Shown here: positions 1-7,903 of the stretch, one piece after another | Numbering within the stretch: position 1 is the stretch's first letter | How the letters are laid out: the number at the start of each line of letters is the position of its first letter | Source: Bifidobacterium dentium JCM 1195 = DSM 20436 | GTDB lineage: Bacteria > Actinomycetota > Actinomycetes > Actinomycetales > Bifidobacteriaceae | Assembly (NCBI RefSeq): GCF_001042595.1 | Contig: NZ_AP012326.1 | Location: 2,418,001 to 2,482,000 of the forward strand | DNA length: 64,000 bases | Direction: 5' to 3' | Notes under the pieces: model-generated | The model's database searches: none | The model's input: only the letters and a program-made list of their open reading frames with translations | What the model was told of the DNA's origin: nothing | Program-made: the position numbers and the translations under genes

Positions 1-331
1 GTCCGAAACGATCGGAGAGCGTGCCGATCGACAGGGCTCCTACGCAGGAGCCGATGAGCACCGATGAGGTGATGAAGCCGGTCTGCGAGACCGACAGGCC
101 GAAGTCGGATTCGATCAACGGCGAAGCGCCGGAAATGATGCCCGTGTCGAATCCGAACAGCATGCCTCCCAGTGCGCCGAATGTGAAAATGAACGCGCTG
201 TTGAGCGGGAATCGCGTGGAGATGTTGCGACCCACGGCCTCTTCAACCGTTTCGATGGCCTCCTTGGCTTCCAATGGTTCGTGAACTTCTCGAGTTCCGG
301 CGATTGTTGCGGAGCGTTGTATTGACGTCAT
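1..331 (-). CDS. MFS sugar transporter, sugar-porter family (N-terminal 110 residues; runs off window)
   Basis: The start and first 110 codons of a membrane transporter are present; the rest lies before position 1. After a hydrophilic N-terminus of about 40 residues the first membrane segment reads FGALGGMLFGFDTGIISGA, the hallmark of the sugar-porter branch of the major facilitator superfamily. A second segment ends in SDRFG, the start of the loop 2-3 motif. It probably imports a hexose by proton symport. The start at 331 follows a GAAAGG ribosome site. Upstream lie a terminator-like hairpin at 368-414 and a LacI-type palindrome at 497-508, so repression by a sugar-sensing LacI protein is likely. 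Substrate cannot be told from this fragment. Confidence 0.85.
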   Translation of the reverse strand, partial: MTSIQRSATIAGTREVHEPLEAKEAIETVEEAVGRNISTRFPLNSAFIFTFGALGGMLFGFDTGIISGASPLIESDFGLSVSQTGFITSSVLIGSCVGALSIGTLSDRFG

Positions 332-367
332 GATTTACCTTTCATCTTCCTTGACGCTAGGTTCACA

Positions 368-414
368 CAAAAAAAGACCTGGAACAGTACGATTCCCGTA
401 CCGATCCAGGTCTT
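368..414 (-). terminator. Terminator-like hairpin in MFS leader
   Basis: Arms AAGACCTGGA (374-383) and TCCAGGTCTT (405-414) pair, with a second short stem GTACG/CGTAC inside. Read on the minus strand the hairpin is followed by seven or eight U residues. It lies 37 bp before the MFS start codon, so it either ends transcription from upstream or acts as an attenuator in the MFS leader. Confidence 0.6.
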
Positions 415-496
415 GCCTCGTGTGAGTAGCAACCCTGCCAATAACGTTTGTATTGACCAGTGTAAACCTTGCAGACCCGCGACACTCCGAAAAACA

Positions 497-508
497 GAAA
501 ACGTTTTC
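497..508. promoter_or_regulatory. LacI-type operator candidate for MFS gene
   Basis: GAAAACGTTTTC is a perfect 12-bp palindrome with the central CG typical of LacI-family operators. It lies about 165 bp upstream of the MFS start. The cognate regulator is unknown; the three LacI genes of this window lie next to differently spaced TCGAA or GAAACGTTTC sites. Confidence 0.5.
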
Positions 509-663
509 CAGCTATTTTTCGCGTTGAACGGGAGTGATTTGAAGCAGTCTCATCCGGTTTGCCTTCCGATGGGACCGCGAATGGCCGATATTATGGGCCA
601 ATCCCACCACGACTCGTCGTGGGGATTCGAGCAATCCCTTCATCGCAAGGAGGAACAAGAGTG

Positions 664-699
664 AAAAAAAGAAAGCCGGCGGAGAGAAGGCCGCCGGCT
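664..699 (-). terminator. Orphan rho-independent terminator
   Basis: AGCCGGCGG (674-682) pairs perfectly with CCGCCGGCT (691-699) around an 8-base loop. On the minus strand it is followed at once by a U-rich tail (664-673). No minus-strand gene lies upstream before the GH2 gene, which is on the other strand. Confidence 0.55.
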
Positions 700-965
700 G
701 AGAGAGAAGAGAGAAGAAGGGTTCAGTTATGGGGTTCGATTGGGAACCTCGCCAACAGCCGTAACCGTTGACATGTTCTATATAACCGCCCGACCCTTGG
801 AAGAACGATGTTTCTACCTGCCAATTTCCTGTGAATCGCGTAATGGGAATGTCATGACGTCCCACCACACGAATCAATGCAAGCGATTTCCAAATCAACG
901 AAATCGCGATTCTTCTCGTTACAATGGGGAACGTCGAGAGAGTGCAGTGCCGCAGGGAGGCTCCC

Positions 966-3104
966 ATGTTGGATATCAAACGCGCATTGAAGGCCTCGCC
1001 CAAGAAAAGGCGTTCCTCAGAGCCGCTGAAACAACTATGGACGCCTTGGGGCGAACGAATCCGCGATGAATGGCTGTGCGAAAACGCCGGAAACAAGGCG
1101 TTCCGCCCAATCGAAGAGGGAGAGCGCAAGCTGGAGGTCGGCCGAACGCCGATTCTTGGCGAGCATCCGCGCCCGACGATGATGAGGAACAACCATACGA
1201 TGCTCAACGGCATGTGGGATTATGCGATCGTGCCGATTCCCAATGACGAAACCGGCTCGCGCTGGTCGTTCTCCCGTAACAAGGCCACGCCGGCGCTCAC
1301 CCGGGACGAAGCCGTGGAGCTGGTCAAGGAGGCCGCGATCCCGGAAACGTTCGACGGGAAGATCCTCGTGCCGTTTTCACCGGAATCCGCACTTTCCGGC
1401 GTGCACCAGACCATCTACCCCGACGACATGATCTGGTACCGCACCGTCGTGCATCCGGTGGCGCTCGGCAGTGAGGAAACCGTACGGCAGGTCGGCGATG
1501 CGAACCGTCTGATCCTGCACTTTGAGGCGGTCGATTGGGTGTGCGCCTGCTATATCAACGGCCAGTTCGCCGGCGTGCATGTCGGCGGCTACCTTCCGTT
1601 CGACGTCGATATCTCGGCGTTCATCGACCCTGACGATGTGTTTGAGATCGCATTGTGCGTCTATGATCCGAACGATTCAGGCACGCAACCGCGCGGCAAG
1701 CAGAAAATCGAACGCGATGGCATCTGGTATACCGCGCAGAGCGGCATCTGGCAGAGCGTCTGGCTGGAAATCGTGCCGGACGCCTACCTGCGCACGCTCA
1801 TACTGAAAGGCAGTGCCGATGGCAAGCTGTTCATACGGGCGGAAATCGGCGGTGACCGGCCGAACGCGAAACTGCGAATCGTCGTGACCGAGCCGTCGGA
1901 TGGTTCGGTCGTTACGGACACCGTACTGCCGGCAGGCGCGCGCAAGGTGCGCACCGAAATCGAGACGAAGGCCGAGCATATGTGGTCTCCCGCGGACCCG
2001 CATCTGTACGATGTGACGGCGACGCTGCTGTTCGGCACGACGGCGAAAACGGCAGAGGCTACGACGAAACCGCAATCCGCAGACGTAGTGAAATCGTATT
2101 GCGCGTTCCGCACGGTGGAGGTCAAGCCCGACATGAAAGGCGTGGCGAGATTCCATCTCAACGGTAAGCCGGTGTTCCTGAAGGGCGTGCTCGACCAAGG
2201 ATATTGGCCGGACGGACTGCTGACCGCGCCTTGCGACGACGCGCTGATTCATGACATCACCGCTATGAAAGCATCCGGCTTCAATATGCTGCGCAAGCAT
2301 ATCAAAATCGAATCCGCGCGCTGGTACTACCATTGCGACCGTCTCGGCATGCTCGTATGGCAGGATGCGGTTTCCGGCGGCGGCGAATACAACGCTTGGC
2401 AGACCAACAAAAAACCGACGCTACTGCGCTCCAGCTGGAACAGACTCCGCGACGATACCGCACAGCATTTCGACGCGCTCGGCGCCGACGATTCGAATTA
2501 CCGCCGCGACTGGTCGCGTAGTGCCGACGCGATGGTGCACATGCTATCCGGCCATCCGTCGATCGTGACGTGGGTGCTGTTCAACGAGGGTTGGGGCCAG
2601 TTCAATGCGTGTGATGCCGCCGAACGCATCCACGCACTCGATCCGACCCGTCCGATCGACGCGACGAGCGGTTGGTATGACCAGCATTGCGGCGACTATC
2701 ACAGCGTGCACAACTATTTCCGTCCGCTGGAGGTCTACCCCGACAAAGGGCCGTTACGCGGATACGCGGCGGAATACGAGAAACGGCATAGAAGGCGTCG
2801 CCGTGCCGAGCATTACGCGGTGTTGCCGGTAGCGCAGCATGGCGTACGCGCGTTCATGCTCTCGGAATTCGGAGGATTGGCGCAGCTGATTGCCGACCAT
2901 TCCGCAGTGTCACGAGCCTACGGGTACGGCGAATACGATTCGATTGAGGGTTGGCGATCCGCGGTACGTTCCGTTTTGGCGTCGGCTGCGGCATTGGAAT
3001 CCAAAGGATTGGCCGGCTACGTATACACGCAGGTTTCCGACGTGGAAGAGGAACTCAACGGGCTGCTGACATACGATCGGCGCGTGGACAAGCTCACGGA
3101 ATAG
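966..3104 (+). CDS. Glycoside hydrolase family 2 enzyme (beta-galactosidase/glucuronidase-like)
   Basis: This 712-residue protein has the GH2 order: N-terminal jelly-roll sugar-binding domain (about 70-270), Ig-like domain (270-390) and TIM barrel (390-700). The general acid/base is Glu541 in LFNEGWGQ and the nucleophile is Glu634 in MLSEFGG. There is no signal peptide, so it acts in the cytoplasm on imported oligosaccharides. Residues about 607-613 form a very basic run (RHRRRRR), which is unusual. The start at 966 has AGGGAGG five bases upstream; the in-frame ATG at 924 has none. Exact specificity (beta-galactoside, mannoside, glucuronide) cannot be read from the sequence. It stands alone, opposite the MFS transporter with which it may cooperate. 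Confidence 0.85.
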   Translation: MLDIKRALKASPKKRRSSEPLKQLWTPWGERIRDEWLCENAGNKAFRPIEEGERKLEVGRTPILGEHPRPTMMRNNHTMLNGMWDYAIVPIPNDETGSRWSFSRNKATPALTRDEAVELVKEAAIPETFDGKILVPFSPESALSGVHQTIYPDDMIWYRTVVHPVALGSEETVRQVGDANRLILHFEAVDWVCACYINGQFAGVHVGGYLPFDVDISAFIDPDDVFEIALCVYDPNDSGTQPRGKQKIERDGIWYTAQSGIWQSVWLEIVPDAYLRTLILKGSADGKLFIRAEIGGDRPNAKLRIVVTEPSDGSVVTDTVLPAGARKVRTEIETKAEHMWSPADPHLYDVTATLLFGTTAKTAEATTKPQSADVVKSYCAFRTVEVKPDMKGVARFHLNGKPVFLKGVLDQGYWPDGLLTAPCDDALIHDITAMKASGFNMLRKHIKIESARWYYHCDRLGMLVWQDAVSGGGEYNAWQTNKKPTLLRSSWNRLRDDTAQHFDALGADDSNYRRDWSRSADAMVHMLSGHPSIVTWVLFNEGWGQFNACDAAERIHALDPTRPIDATSGWYDQHCGDYHSVHNYFRPLEVYPDKGPLRGYAAEYEKRHRRRRRAEHYAVLPVAQHGVRAFMLSEFGGLAQLIADHSAVSRAYGYGEYDSIEGWRSAVRSVLASAAALESKGLAGYVYTQVSDVEEELNGLLTYDRRVDKLTE

Positions 3105-3210
3105 GCGGGGTGAGTGTTCCGACCACTCCGAAACGGCACTCTTTGCGCACGATGATTTCGGTGTCGTCGTCGATGCTGTTGCTGTTGTTGTTCATGTTGC
3201 TGTTGCCCAT
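3094..3210 (-). CDS. Possible 38-residue Asn/Asp-rich small protein
   Basis: A short frame begins with MGNSNMNNNSNSIDDD and continues into a less biased tail ending in TPPIP. A good ribosome site (GAAAGGA) lies just before the ATG at 3210. It overlaps the last 11 bases of the GH2 gene on the other strand. I do not recognise the protein; there is no signal peptide or membrane segment. The only support is the ribosome site and the compact frame, so it may be chance. Confidence 0.3.
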   Translation of the reverse strand: MGNSNMNNNSNSIDDDTEIIVRKECRFGVVGTLTPPIP

Positions 3211-3826
3211 GGTCCTTTCATGCATCCCCACCGTTAGATTTGCGTCTGGAATATTCCGGTCCGCCCATCGACATGAACAATATTCCCGACCACGCATCGT
3301 CCGCGATTGCAGGACGTAGAGGACGACGGCTTTCACACCGACCGGACCAGAATCGAAACCATCGAGCGGAAAGACCATGCCCCATCCGAAGCAGGAACGG
3401 GCGCGGCCATCCATCTAGGCCGACCGATTGCCATACGACATGAAACACGCATGCAGCCAAGACCATACCCACACAGACGAAGAACAAACCCCTATCCGCT
3501 TCCAAAGCAAAATCCGCTACAAGGCAGAGTCCCCGAAAAACGACGGCTCTACCGCGTTTTATGGGTCTCCGGGCGGGATGCGCATGCCCCCTATGAGGGC
3601 GCATGGATGAGGGCGCGTGTCGACGTCCGCCGTCGCATGCGCGCAGTGCAGAGTAGATGGGTCGGGCCATGCACGATTCGCGGAAAGCGTCGGCTGTGAG
3701 GAATCGTGCACGGTCCCGCCCAGCCTCCAGGAACCACTACGCCAAGGAATGGCGGAATCCCAATGGCTCCATCCCCATAAAGAATGGGTGCCTCCGAGGT
3801 GGATACCCATTGGGCACGAAAATAAC
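3211..3826. other. Long intergenic region before metG terminator
   Basis: No supported gene. A minus-strand frame at about 3218-3670 has one hydrophobic stretch but is otherwise Arg/Pro-rich and has no ribosome site. A short inverted repeat (ATGGGT...ACCCAT, 3784-3811) lies next to the metG terminator. Confidence 0.4.
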
Positions 3827-3866
3827 AACACGATCCCGGAAAAGCGAAGTTTTCCGGAATCGTGTT
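3817..3866 (-). terminator. Terminator of metG
   Basis: A 17-base arm (3827-3843) pairs, with one mismatch, with 3850-3866 around a six-base loop. On the minus strand it is followed by a T-rich stretch (3817-3826). It sits 35 bp beyond the metG stop codon. Confidence 0.85.
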
Positions 3867-3900
3867 CTCGTCAGAAGAGCGGATCAGGCTTCAATCCGAC

Positions 3901-5763
3901 TCAGCCCTCCAGCTTGGCCTTCTCGGCAGCCAGACGGGCGGCCTCGGCCTCGCGGCGGGCGGTCAGCTCGGCATCGAAGCGGGCGAGTTCTTCCTCAACG
4001 GCCTCCGGCGGAATCTTCGCGAAGATCGGATGCGGCTTCGGTACCGGGGTACCGGCCACAATCGGTTCGGAAGCCCATGGATGCACGGTCTCGCCCATCT
4101 CGTAGTCACCGGTGATAATCGGGTACATGAAGCCCGGTTTGTCGAGATCCTCAACCTCTTCAAGACGTGGCAACGGCGAGAACGTGCCAGTACCGCCCAG
4201 CGCCTCCCACACTTTCTGCGCGGAGTGCGGCAGGAACGGAGCCAGCAGATGGTTGGCATCGGACACGGCCTGGGCGGCGACATGCAGTACGGTGCCGAGA
4301 CGGGCCGGATTATCCTTGATCTTCCACGGTTCGGTGGCGGAGATGTACTTGTTGATGTCACCGACCACGCGCATTGCTTCGGACAGCGCATTCTTCTGGC
4401 GATGGTTCTCGATCAGCGAACCGATGGAGTCGAAGGCACCTGCGGTCTCGGCCAGCAGGGCACGGTCCTCATCGGTCATCGAAGCCTCATCAAGCGCTGG
4501 AATCTCACCGAAGTTCTTGTTCATGAGGTTGGCCACACGATTCACCAGATTGCCCCAGGAGGCGGCGAGCTCCTCATTGTTATGGCGCACGAACTCGGCC
4601 CAGGTGAAGTCGGAGTCAGAGCTTTCCGGACCTGCCACGGAGATGTAGTAGCGCACGGCGTCAACCGGGTAGCGCGACAGGATGTCCTTCACGTAGATCA
4701 CGATGCCACGGGAGGACGAGAACTTCTTGCCTTCCATGGTCATGAATTCGGATGCCACGACCTGCTCCGGCATGTTCAGTGGGCCGAGCTTGCCGGTTTC
4801 GCCGCCCTTGGAACCCTGACCGTTGTAGGCCAGCATCTCGGACGGCCAGATCTGGGAGTGGAACGTGATGTTGTCTTTGCCCATGAAGTAGTAGCCCGGA
4901 GTGGTCGGGGCGTTCCACCAAGCGCGCCACGCGTCCGGCTCGCCCTTGCGGCGGGCCCATTCGATGGATGCGGACAGGTAGCCGATCACGGCATCGAACC
5001 ACACGTACAGCTTCTTGTTCGGGTTGTCGATCCAGCCGGCGACCGGAATCGGAATGCCCCAGTCGATGTCGCGCGTGATGGCACGCGGCTTGACTTCCTT
5101 AAACAGTCCGATGGAGAAGTTGATGACGTTGGTACGCCAGCCTTCGCGGGTCTTGAGCCATGCGAGATTGGCCTCGGCGAGCGCCGGCAGGTCGAGGAAG
5201 AAGTGTTCGGTCTCCTCGAAGCGTGGGGTTTCGCCGTTGATCTTGGATACCGGATTGATCAGCTCGTCCGGGTCGAGCTCGTTGCCGCAGGTATCGCACT
5301 GATCGCCTCGGGCACCGTCGGAGCCACAGATCGGGCAGGTGCCTTCGATGTAACGGTCCGGCAGGGTACGTCCGGTAGACGGCGAAATGGCGACCTTTTG
5401 CGTGCCTTTATAGATATAGCCGTTCTCGAGGCACTGCGTGAACAGTTCCTGCACGACCTTTTCGTGATTGCCGGTCGTGGTACGGGTGAACAGATCGTAG
5501 CTCAGGCCCAAATCGCACAGATCCTTGGCGATCACACGGTTGTAGCGGTTGGCGAGTTCCTGCGCACTCACGCCTTCCTTGTCGGCTTCCACCAGGATCG
5601 GGGTGCCGTGCTCGTCGGTGCCGGACACCATCAGCACGTCATTGCCCTTCATGCGCTCGTAGCGCGCGTACACGTCGGACGGCACGCCGAAGCCGGCGAC
5701 ATGGCCGATATGACGGGGGCCGTTCGCATACGGCCAAGCAACATTCACCAAAATATGACTCAT
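3901..5763 (-). CDS. metG: Methionyl-tRNA synthetase
   Basis: This class I aminoacyl-tRNA synthetase charges tRNA-Met with methionine in the cytoplasm. It is 620 residues long. HIGH is at residues 18-21 and the KMSKS-equivalent is KFSSS at 347-351. Two zinc-knuckle cysteine pairs are at 143/146 and 156/159 (CPICG and CDTCG), which marks the zinc-containing type. The helical anticodon-binding domain follows to about residue 560, and the tail is a charged Ala/Glu/Arg helix (about 585-620) without the C-terminal EMAP domain seen in some homologues. It is monocistronic and ends at a strong terminator. Its closeness to rsmI and the mannosyltransferase is a known actinobacterial arrangement. Confidence 0.98.
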   Translation of the reverse strand: MSHILVNVAWPYANGPRHIGHVAGFGVPSDVYARYERMKGNDVLMVSGTDEHGTPILVEADKEGVSAQELANRYNRVIAKDLCDLGLSYDLFTRTTTGNHEKVVQELFTQCLENGYIYKGTQKVAISPSTGRTLPDRYIEGTCPICGSDGARGDQCDTCGNELDPDELINPVSKINGETPRFEETEHFFLDLPALAEANLAWLKTREGWRTNVINFSIGLFKEVKPRAITRDIDWGIPIPVAGWIDNPNKKLYVWFDAVIGYLSASIEWARRKGEPDAWRAWWNAPTTPGYYFMGKDNITFHSQIWPSEMLAYNGQGSKGGETGKLGPLNMPEQVVASEFMTMEGKKFSSSRGIVIYVKDILSRYPVDAVRYYISVAGPESSDSDFTWAEFVRHNNEELAASWGNLVNRVANLMNKNFGEIPALDEASMTDEDRALLAETAGAFDSIGSLIENHRQKNALSEAMRVVGDINKYISATEPWKIKDNPARLGTVLHVAAQAVSDANHLLAPFLPHSAQKVWEALGGTGTFSPLPRLEEVEDLDKPGFMYPIITGDYEMGETVHPWASEPIVAGTPVPKPHPIFAKIPPEAVEEELARFDAELTARREAEAARLAAEKAKLEG

Positions 5764-5869
5764 AAGGCACGATTATCGGCTCAGATAGCGACAGGAAGGC
5801 TCTGCAGCGTACCTATGCTCGCATGACGACCACGTCAGTGCGCAATCCCCCTGATTATGCACATTGTTG

Positions 5870-5875
5870 TATGAT
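5870..5875 (+). promoter_or_regulatory. -10 element TATGAT
   Basis: TATGAT lies 43 bp upstream of the ATG at 5918 and probably serves the AbiEi-like gene. A convincing -35 box is not visible. Confidence 0.3.
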
Positions 5876-5917
5876 GAAACAATCGTTGTCCACATATCCA
5901 CGGATTTTCGTAAGTCG

Positions 5918-6553
5918 ATGGCGCAGACGCCGGCCATCCGTTACGGTACCGTCATGGATATCGCAATGACGCTTGCCACGGGACCGCTCGCACCGCTGCT
6001 GCGCGACGGCGATCTGCCGGGACCGATGAATCTCAACAGATTGGCCGATTTCGGCACACTGTGCAAACTCGACAGTGCCAATGCCTATACGTTGCAGGAT
6101 TCGACCACGCTGTATGGCCGTGCCACCATCGTCGCGACCGTGATGCCGCGCAATGCCGTAGCCTGCGGCTTCACGGCCGCATGGCTGTGGCTGGGCGGAT
6201 TGTTTCCGGAAACCATTGACATTCTGTCCTCATCGCATTTCCGCACGTTGCGGCACGGGCGAAAGGTGCGGGTGTTCAATCGCAAGGCACCCCCGGACCA
6301 TGTCATTCAGGTCGGTCCGGTACGCACGACCACGCCGGTACGCACCGCCTGCGATCTGGCGTTGATCGCCACCGACGAGACGAAAGACGTCATGCATGAA
6401 GTGATCTGCATGCTCATGCAGGAATATCGTTTCCGGCCCGACGACTGTCTGCAGGCGCTGCAGCAGAGTCGGCATATCAGGAATGCGTCGCAGGCACGCA
6501 CCCTGTTTCACGGGATTGCGGGCGGAGCCAATGAGCATCCGACGGCGCAATAA
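5918..6553 (+). CDS. AbiEi-like antitoxin-domain protein (hypothetical)
   Basis: A protein of about 211 residues with no signal peptide. The stretch TPVRTACDLALI (middle to C-terminal third) resembles the conserved 'TPVRTA-DLA' segment of actinobacterial proteins annotated as type IV toxin-antitoxin AbiEi-like regulators. The preceding region, with PRNAVACGFTAAWLWLG, also fits that family, which often carries a fused nuclease domain; none is present here. There is no AbiEii-type toxin gene next door, so a toxin-antitoxin role is not supported by context. The start is uncertain: 5918 has a weak ribosome site and alternatives are TTG at 5864 or ATG at 5954. It overlaps the next gene by 23 bp. 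Confidence 0.6.
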   Translation: MAQTPAIRYGTVMDIAMTLATGPLAPLLRDGDLPGPMNLNRLADFGTLCKLDSANAYTLQDSTTLYGRATIVATVMPRNAVACGFTAAWLWLGGLFPETIDILSSSHFRTLRHGRKVRVFNRKAPPDHVIQVGPVRTTTPVRTACDLALIATDETKDVMHEVICMLMQEYRFRPDDCLQALQQSRHIRNASQARTLFHGIAGGANEHPTAQ

Positions 6554-6854
6554 GCGGCATCGAAGTCCGCCGGAGTACCGGCCGGAGCCCAAGCCGAGGG
6601 CTCTGGTGGAGCCGCCACGCCCGCCACTCGAATTGACGCCGCTCATCGCCTGCAGTCCGGAAACCGACCCGGAAGTGCTCTGGCATATCGCGCGGGAGTC
6701 TCCGTCGCTACGCAAGTGGTTGGTGGCGAATCCGGCGGCCAGTCCGGCGATGCTGGAGTATATCGGGCAGGTCGGCGGCCCAGGCGTAGGCGAAGCGTTA
6801 TGCATACTGCTCGATTCGCTGGATGGCCGGGCCGACTCCGCCATCAGCCTTTGA
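6531..6854 (+). CDS. Small variant leucine-rich repeat protein
   Basis: A 107-residue protein: a basic, Pro-rich N-terminus (MSIRRRNKRHRSPPEYRPEP) followed by LRV-like helical repeats, seen in DPEVLWHIARESPSLRKWL and ANPAASPAMLEYI. Short cytoplasmic proteins with this repeat are common in bifidobacteria and have no established function. The start at 6531 lies inside the end of the upstream gene and has a GGCGGAG ribosome site, so the two genes are probably translated together. Its last 11 bases overlap the end of rsmI, which runs the other way. Confidence 0.7.
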   Translation: MSIRRRNKRHRSPPEYRPEPKPRALVEPPRPPLELTPLIACSPETDPEVLWHIARESPSLRKWLVANPAASPAMLEYIGQVGGPGVGEALCILLDSLDGRADSAISL

Positions 6855-7842
6855 GAGCGAGCACTGCGTTGTAGACCTGCTTGCGATTGGCGAGGGAACC
6901 GTCGGCCAGCGGATGCTCAGCCACGACCTGCGCAATGGCGTCCTTGATGCGCAGATTGTCTTCCTGCGCACGGTCGATCGACAGTACGGCCAGATCTTCT
7001 ACGGATAGCGAGGCCGGCGCGGCCGCGTCGGCCTCCTCATCGGAGGCACCGGCGATGACCAGTACCATTTCGCCGCGAGGCGGCTCGTCGATGACGCTTT
7101 GGTGGATTTCGGCGATGGTTCCACGGCGGATCTGCTCATAGTCCTTGGTCAGTTCACGGCACAACGCCATGCGCCGATTCGGCCCGAGCACTTCCAGCAG
7201 GTCGGCCATGGAGTCGTCGATGCGATGCAGGGTCTCGTAGAACACGATGGTGCGGCGCTCGGACTGCAGTGCGCGCAGATGCTGCACGCGTTCGGCATGT
7301 TTGCGTGGCAGGAATCCCTCATAGCAGAAGCGGTCGGTCGGCAAGCCGGACAATGCGAGCGCATCCAGTACGGCAGAGGGGCCGGGCGCGCAGGTGACCG
7401 GCAGGCCGCGTTCGATAGCGCGGCGCACGATGGCCAGTCCCGGATCGTTGATGGTCGGCATGCCCGCATCGGAGACGACCAGCACGGTGGCACCGGTTTC
7501 GACCTGGTCGAGCAGACCGTCGGCCTTATCCCGCTCGTTATGGTCGTGATAGGCGACCACACGACCGGACACATGGATGCCGAGACGGTTGGCGAGCGCA
7601 TACAGGCGGCGCGTGTCTTCGGCCGCGACGATGTCGGCTCCTTCCATGAGCGCAATCAGTCGGGCGGAGGCATCGGCGGTATTGCCGATCGGCGTTGCGG
7701 CAAGAATCACCGTACCGCGCGGAATGCCGACGCCGTCCACCAACGCATCGAGCGCGCCGGCGGCGGTAATCCGGCCGCCGTCATCCGTCCCGTCCGTGAA
7801 TTCGGTTGGCTCCTGTGTTGATTGCGCTTGTATGCTCTCCAT
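6844..7842 (-). CDS. rsmI: 16S rRNA (cytidine-1402 2'-O)-methyltransferase RsmI
   Basis: RsmI uses S-adenosylmethionine to methylate the ribose of C1402 in the decoding centre of 16S rRNA. The 332-residue protein has a variable N-terminus of about 40 residues, then the tetrapyrrole-methylase fold: ILAATPIGNTADAS, AAEDTRR, VVSDAGMPTINDPG (cofactor site) and PGPSAVLDALALSG. The order of these motifs is diagnostic. It is divergent from the mannosyltransferase at 7904, the same pairing as in mycobacteria. The long N-terminal extension is not needed for the fold; a later start is possible but no better ribosome site is obvious. Confidence 0.96.
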   Translation of the reverse strand: MESIQAQSTQEPTEFTDGTDDGGRITAAGALDALVDGVGIPRGTVILAATPIGNTADASARLIALMEGADIVAAEDTRRLYALANRLGIHVSGRVVAYHDHNERDKADGLLDQVETGATVLVVSDAGMPTINDPGLAIVRRAIERGLPVTCAPGPSAVLDALALSGLPTDRFCYEGFLPRKHAERVQHLRALQSERRTIVFYETLHRIDDSMADLLEVLGPNRRMALCRELTKDYEQIRRGTIAEIHQSVIDEPPRGEMVLVIAGASDEEADAAAPASLSVEDLAVLSIDRAQEDNLRIKDAIAQVVAEHPLADGSLANRKQVYNAVLALKG

Positions 7843-7903
7843 ATCTTCCAGTATCTCCTACTGTGTATCCAAGGGCATGTCTTGCGGGCGAAATGAGGCG
7901 ACG

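Larger units (their letters stand above)
332..965. other. Divergent intergenic region between MFS and GH2 genes
   Basis: No convincing gene is seen here. The stretch holds a LacI-like palindrome (497-508) and two hairpins that both carry their U-tract on the minus strand (368-414 and 664-699). The second hairpin has no gene above it on that strand, so it may be left over from a lost gene. A plus-strand ATG at 924 is in frame with the GH2 gene but lacks a ribosome site; the better start is at 966. Confidence 0.5.

Noticed and set aside
725..765. TGGGGTTCGATTGGGAACC, resembling a tRNA T-arm
   Set aside because: The five-base T-stem does not pair, and no acceptor or anticodon stem can be built around it.
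512..1213. 233-codon minus-strand frame
   Set aside because: It crosses a terminator hairpin and overlaps the start of the GH2 gene. Composition is Arg/Ser-rich as in shadow frames.
3218..3670. Minus-strand frame with a hydrophobic stretch, possible small membrane protein
   Set aside because: Only one hydrophobic segment in an Arg/Pro-rich chain, and no ribosome site or familiar motif.
3862..5826. 654-codon frame opposite metG
   Set aside because: It mirrors the metG codon pattern on the other strand; metG has all catalytic motifs.
5864..6553. Toxin-antitoxin pair formed by the AbiEi-like gene and the next gene
   Set aside because: The downstream protein is an LRV repeat protein, not a nucleotidyltransferase toxin.
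7577..7903. Upstream extension of the mannosyltransferase frame
   Set aside because: It is antisense to rsmI. The ribosome site and first membrane helix fit a start at 7904.
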